NCBI GenBank assembly: GCA_009777435.1
Contig: WRLW01000017.1
Span: 1 to 14,035, forward strand
Direction of reading: 5' to 3'
Source of the DNA: Oscillospiraceae bacterium
Lineage (GTDB): Bacteria; Bacillota; Clostridia; Oscillospirales; UBA929
DNA: 14,035 nucleotides
In this document: piece after piece, positions 12,849 through 14,035 of the stretch
How the letters are laid out: every line of letters starts with the position of its first letter
How positions within the stretch are numbered: the first letter of the stretch is position 1
Program-made: the position numbers and the translations under genes
Notes under the pieces: model-generated
Databases searched by the model: none
What the model saw: only the letters and a program-made list of their open reading frames with translations
Told to the model about the DNA's origin: nothing

Positions 12849-13225
12849 GGGTAATCGGTATGACGCTCGGCCTGATGGCCTTGATTCTGGCGTTTGGCTT
12901 CACGATGGAGCGTGTAATGGACTATAAGCTTAGCGGCGTGGAGGCCGAGGTGCGAGCCGCGGAGCGGCATATAAAAAACGGCGGCTGGGAAGCCGCCGCC
13001 GTTTCCGCGAAACGTGCCGAACAAAAATGGGAGCGCGCGCAGAAGATAGGGAGCGTGCTGTTCCACAACCAATCGTTAGACAACATGTCGCACTCACTGC
13101 GTCTGCTGGGCGCCGAGCTGGAAAGCCGCGACACACGCGACAGCCTGCGCGCCGCCCGCTACGCCTCCGGGCTGATTGGACTCATGCGCGGCAGCGACAA
13201 CCTGTCCCTCGGGAACCTGATGTGA
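12845..13225 (+). CDS. DUF4363-type small membrane-anchored protein
   Basis: This 126-residue protein has one N-terminal membrane helix (about 5-22) and an outward- or lumen-facing helical domain rich in Ala, Arg and Glu. It has VEAEVRAAERHIKNGGWEAA (32-51), WERAQKIGSVLFHNQSLDNM (62-81) and a C-terminal helix pair. The pattern fits DUF4363, which in Clostridia commonly follows a DUF421 gene. Its ATG lies within the DUF421 stop (ATGA), so the two are translationally coupled and probably act together in the membrane. No function is known to me. It ends 8 bp before the convergent rhomboid-like gene, which leaves no room for a separate terminator. A 9-bp inverted repeat at 12977-13003 lies within the coding sequence. 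Confidence 0.8.
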   Translation: MRVIGMTLGLMALILAFGFTMERVMDYKLSGVEAEVRAAERHIKNGGWEAAAVSAKRAEQKWERAQKIGSVLFHNQSLDNMSHSLRLLGAELESRDTRDSLRAARYASGLIGLMRGSDNLSLGNLM

Positions 13226-13233
13226 GGGCGTTA

Positions 13234-14035
13234 TTATTTGGTATGCTCATGCGTGAAGATATGCTGCGCGCAATAGCACTCGTAGCGCGCGCACATTGAG
13301 CAGTAGCGGAATTCGGTGTTGGGCGAATCGGCGTCGGTGACGCCGCAGATCCTGCACTTATGCGTATGGCCGGTGTGCGCCGTGCTTTGCTTGGCGCGGC
13401 GCACCTCCTGCCTGAATTTAACGACGTTGCCGTGATGTCTTGTGTCGCGGCGTATAAGGCTGATGAAATGGGCGTGGAAGTATAGGAGGTAGTTGGCCAG
13501 CGCTATCAGCGGCGAGAGATAAAACAGCGTGAACCGGCCCGATATCAGGGCTTCGAGTATGGGCCAGCCGATGAACAGCACGGCCGAGGCTATGGCCATC
13601 CACTTGATTTTGACAGGTATGATAAAGAACAGCAGGACGCGCATTTCGGGGAACAGCGTCGCCATCGCGAAGAACATCGACAGGTTCAGGAAGGTGGCGT
13701 CGGCCAGCGAGCCTGTCAGCATGGCGTACAGCGCCGTGCCTATCATACCTGTTAAATAGAAGATGGTGAATTTAAGGCGTCCCCACTCGCGCTCCAGCGT
13801 CGAGCCTATATAGTAGTAAAAATACAGCACGATGACCGTGAGCAGCAGGATGGCGGTCGGCGGCGGGATGAAAATGAACGTAATCAGCCGCCACAGCTCG
13901 CCGTTCATTATGGCCTGCCTGTCAAAGGCAAGATAATAAGGAAGCTCCGGCATGAACCCGGACAGCAGTAGCACCATACCCGTACATGCCACTATGAAAA
14001 GCATCAGGTTCTTCAAGCCCCAATGCTCGTGCTTA
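13234..14035 (-). CDS. Rhomboid-fold membrane protein lacking the catalytic serine motif, with Cys/His tail; 5' end beyond the window
   Basis: A six-helix membrane domain precedes a soluble tail. The loop GELWRLITFIFIP matches the WR motif of the rhomboid L1 loop, and YYYIGSTLEREWGRLKFTIFYLTGMIGTALYAML fits helices 2-3, in two adjoining parts. Where active rhomboids have GxSG, this protein has ATFLNLSMFFAMATLFPE, so it is probably an inactive, derlin-like member. The tail has CRICG, then YCSMCARYECYC and several His, enough for a zinc site. The frame has no stop up to the right edge: before the TTG at 14016 it reads KHEHWG, which resembles the N-terminal lead-in of related proteins. I therefore treat it as 5'-partial rather than starting at that TTG (which would give 260 residues). 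It converges on the DUF4363 gene. Confidence 0.8.
   Translation of the reverse strand, partial: KHEHWGLKNLMLFIVACTGMVLLLSGFMPELPYYLAFDRQAIMNGELWRLITFIFIPPPTAILLLTVIVLYFYYYIGSTLEREWGRLKFTIFYLTGMIGTALYAMLTGSLADATFLNLSMFFAMATLFPEMRVLLFFIIPVKIKWMAIASAVLFIGWPILEALISGRFTLFYLSPLIALANYLLYFHAHFISLIRRDTRHHGNVVKFRQEVRRAKQSTAHTGHTHKCRICGVTDADSPNTEFRYCSMCARYECYCAQHIFTHEHTK

Noticed and set aside
12977..13003. 9-bp perfect inverted repeat (AACGGCGGC / GCCGCCGTT) as a terminator or RNA element
   Set aside because: It lies inside the DUF4363 coding sequence, encodes a normal Gly/Ala-rich segment and is not followed by a T-run.
1..14035. CRISPR array, tRNA, rRNA, insertion sequence ends or transposase genes
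   Set aside because: No spaced repeats beyond the two-copy operator, no tRNA-like cloverleaf and no transposase motif were seen in reading the window.

Overview
The window reads as the chromosome of a spore-former-related Bacillota, most likely Clostridia. It carries a CpsB/CpsC/CpsD-type tyrosine phosphatase, chain-length protein and kinase set, a class D sortase, a spoVAD remnant, a DUF421/DUF4363 pair and Shine-Dalgarno-led genes with several TTG and GTG starts. Base composition is fairly GC-rich over most of it and drops near the left edge and in the 10.33-10.60 kb and 10.84-10.99 kb intergenic regions. I cannot name the genus.

From right to left, positions 10516 down to 1 look like one long minus-strand operon for a surface polysaccharide. 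It starts at a consensus-like promoter (TTGACA, 17 bp, TAATAT; 10488-10516) with a leader of roughly 150 nt. The order is: a priming sugar-phosphate transferase, a VanZ-like membrane protein, a small secreted protein with a sortase-type C-terminal tail, a class D sortase, an unrecognised four-helix membrane protein, a Wzz/CpsC chain-length protein, a CpsD-type tyrosine kinase and a CpsB-type PHP phosphatase. Sugar-nucleotide genes follow: an HddC-like nucleotidyltransferase, a galE broken by a stop codon, gmhB, gmhA, a transaldolase and hddA. Last is the 5' end of a family-4 glycosyltransferase that runs off the left edge. Together gmhA, hddA, gmhB and hddC make the complete route from sedoheptulose 7-phosphate to GDP-D-glycero-alpha-D-manno-heptose, and the transaldolase probably feeds it. 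No flippase, polymerase or further glycosyltransferase is inside the window; they would be expected to the left.

The operon is preceded by a divergent pair of small XRE-type regulators (10596-10823 minus, 10998-11312 plus). The region between them holds two full-consensus promoters and a perfect 10-bp palindrome repeated at a 21-bp interval over the plus-strand -10 and start region, which looks like an autoregulatory operator.

Right of the regulators, 11387-12022 is a C-terminally truncated spoVAD whose expected ATG start is ATA. A DUF421 (YetF-type) and DUF4363 pair follows on the plus strand. Convergent to that pair is a rhomboid-fold membrane protein that lacks the catalytic GxSG motif and ends in a Cys/His metal-binding tail; its frame is open to the right edge of the window.

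The most notable system is the grouping of a sortase, its likely substrate, a VanZ protein and an unknown membrane protein between the priming transferase and the chain-length/kinase/phosphatase module. Gene for gene it resembles exosortase/PEP-CTERM polysaccharide loci of Gram-negative bacteria, with a sortase in place of the exosortase. The second is galE, whose only lesion is a TAA at the codon for the catalytic tyrosine.
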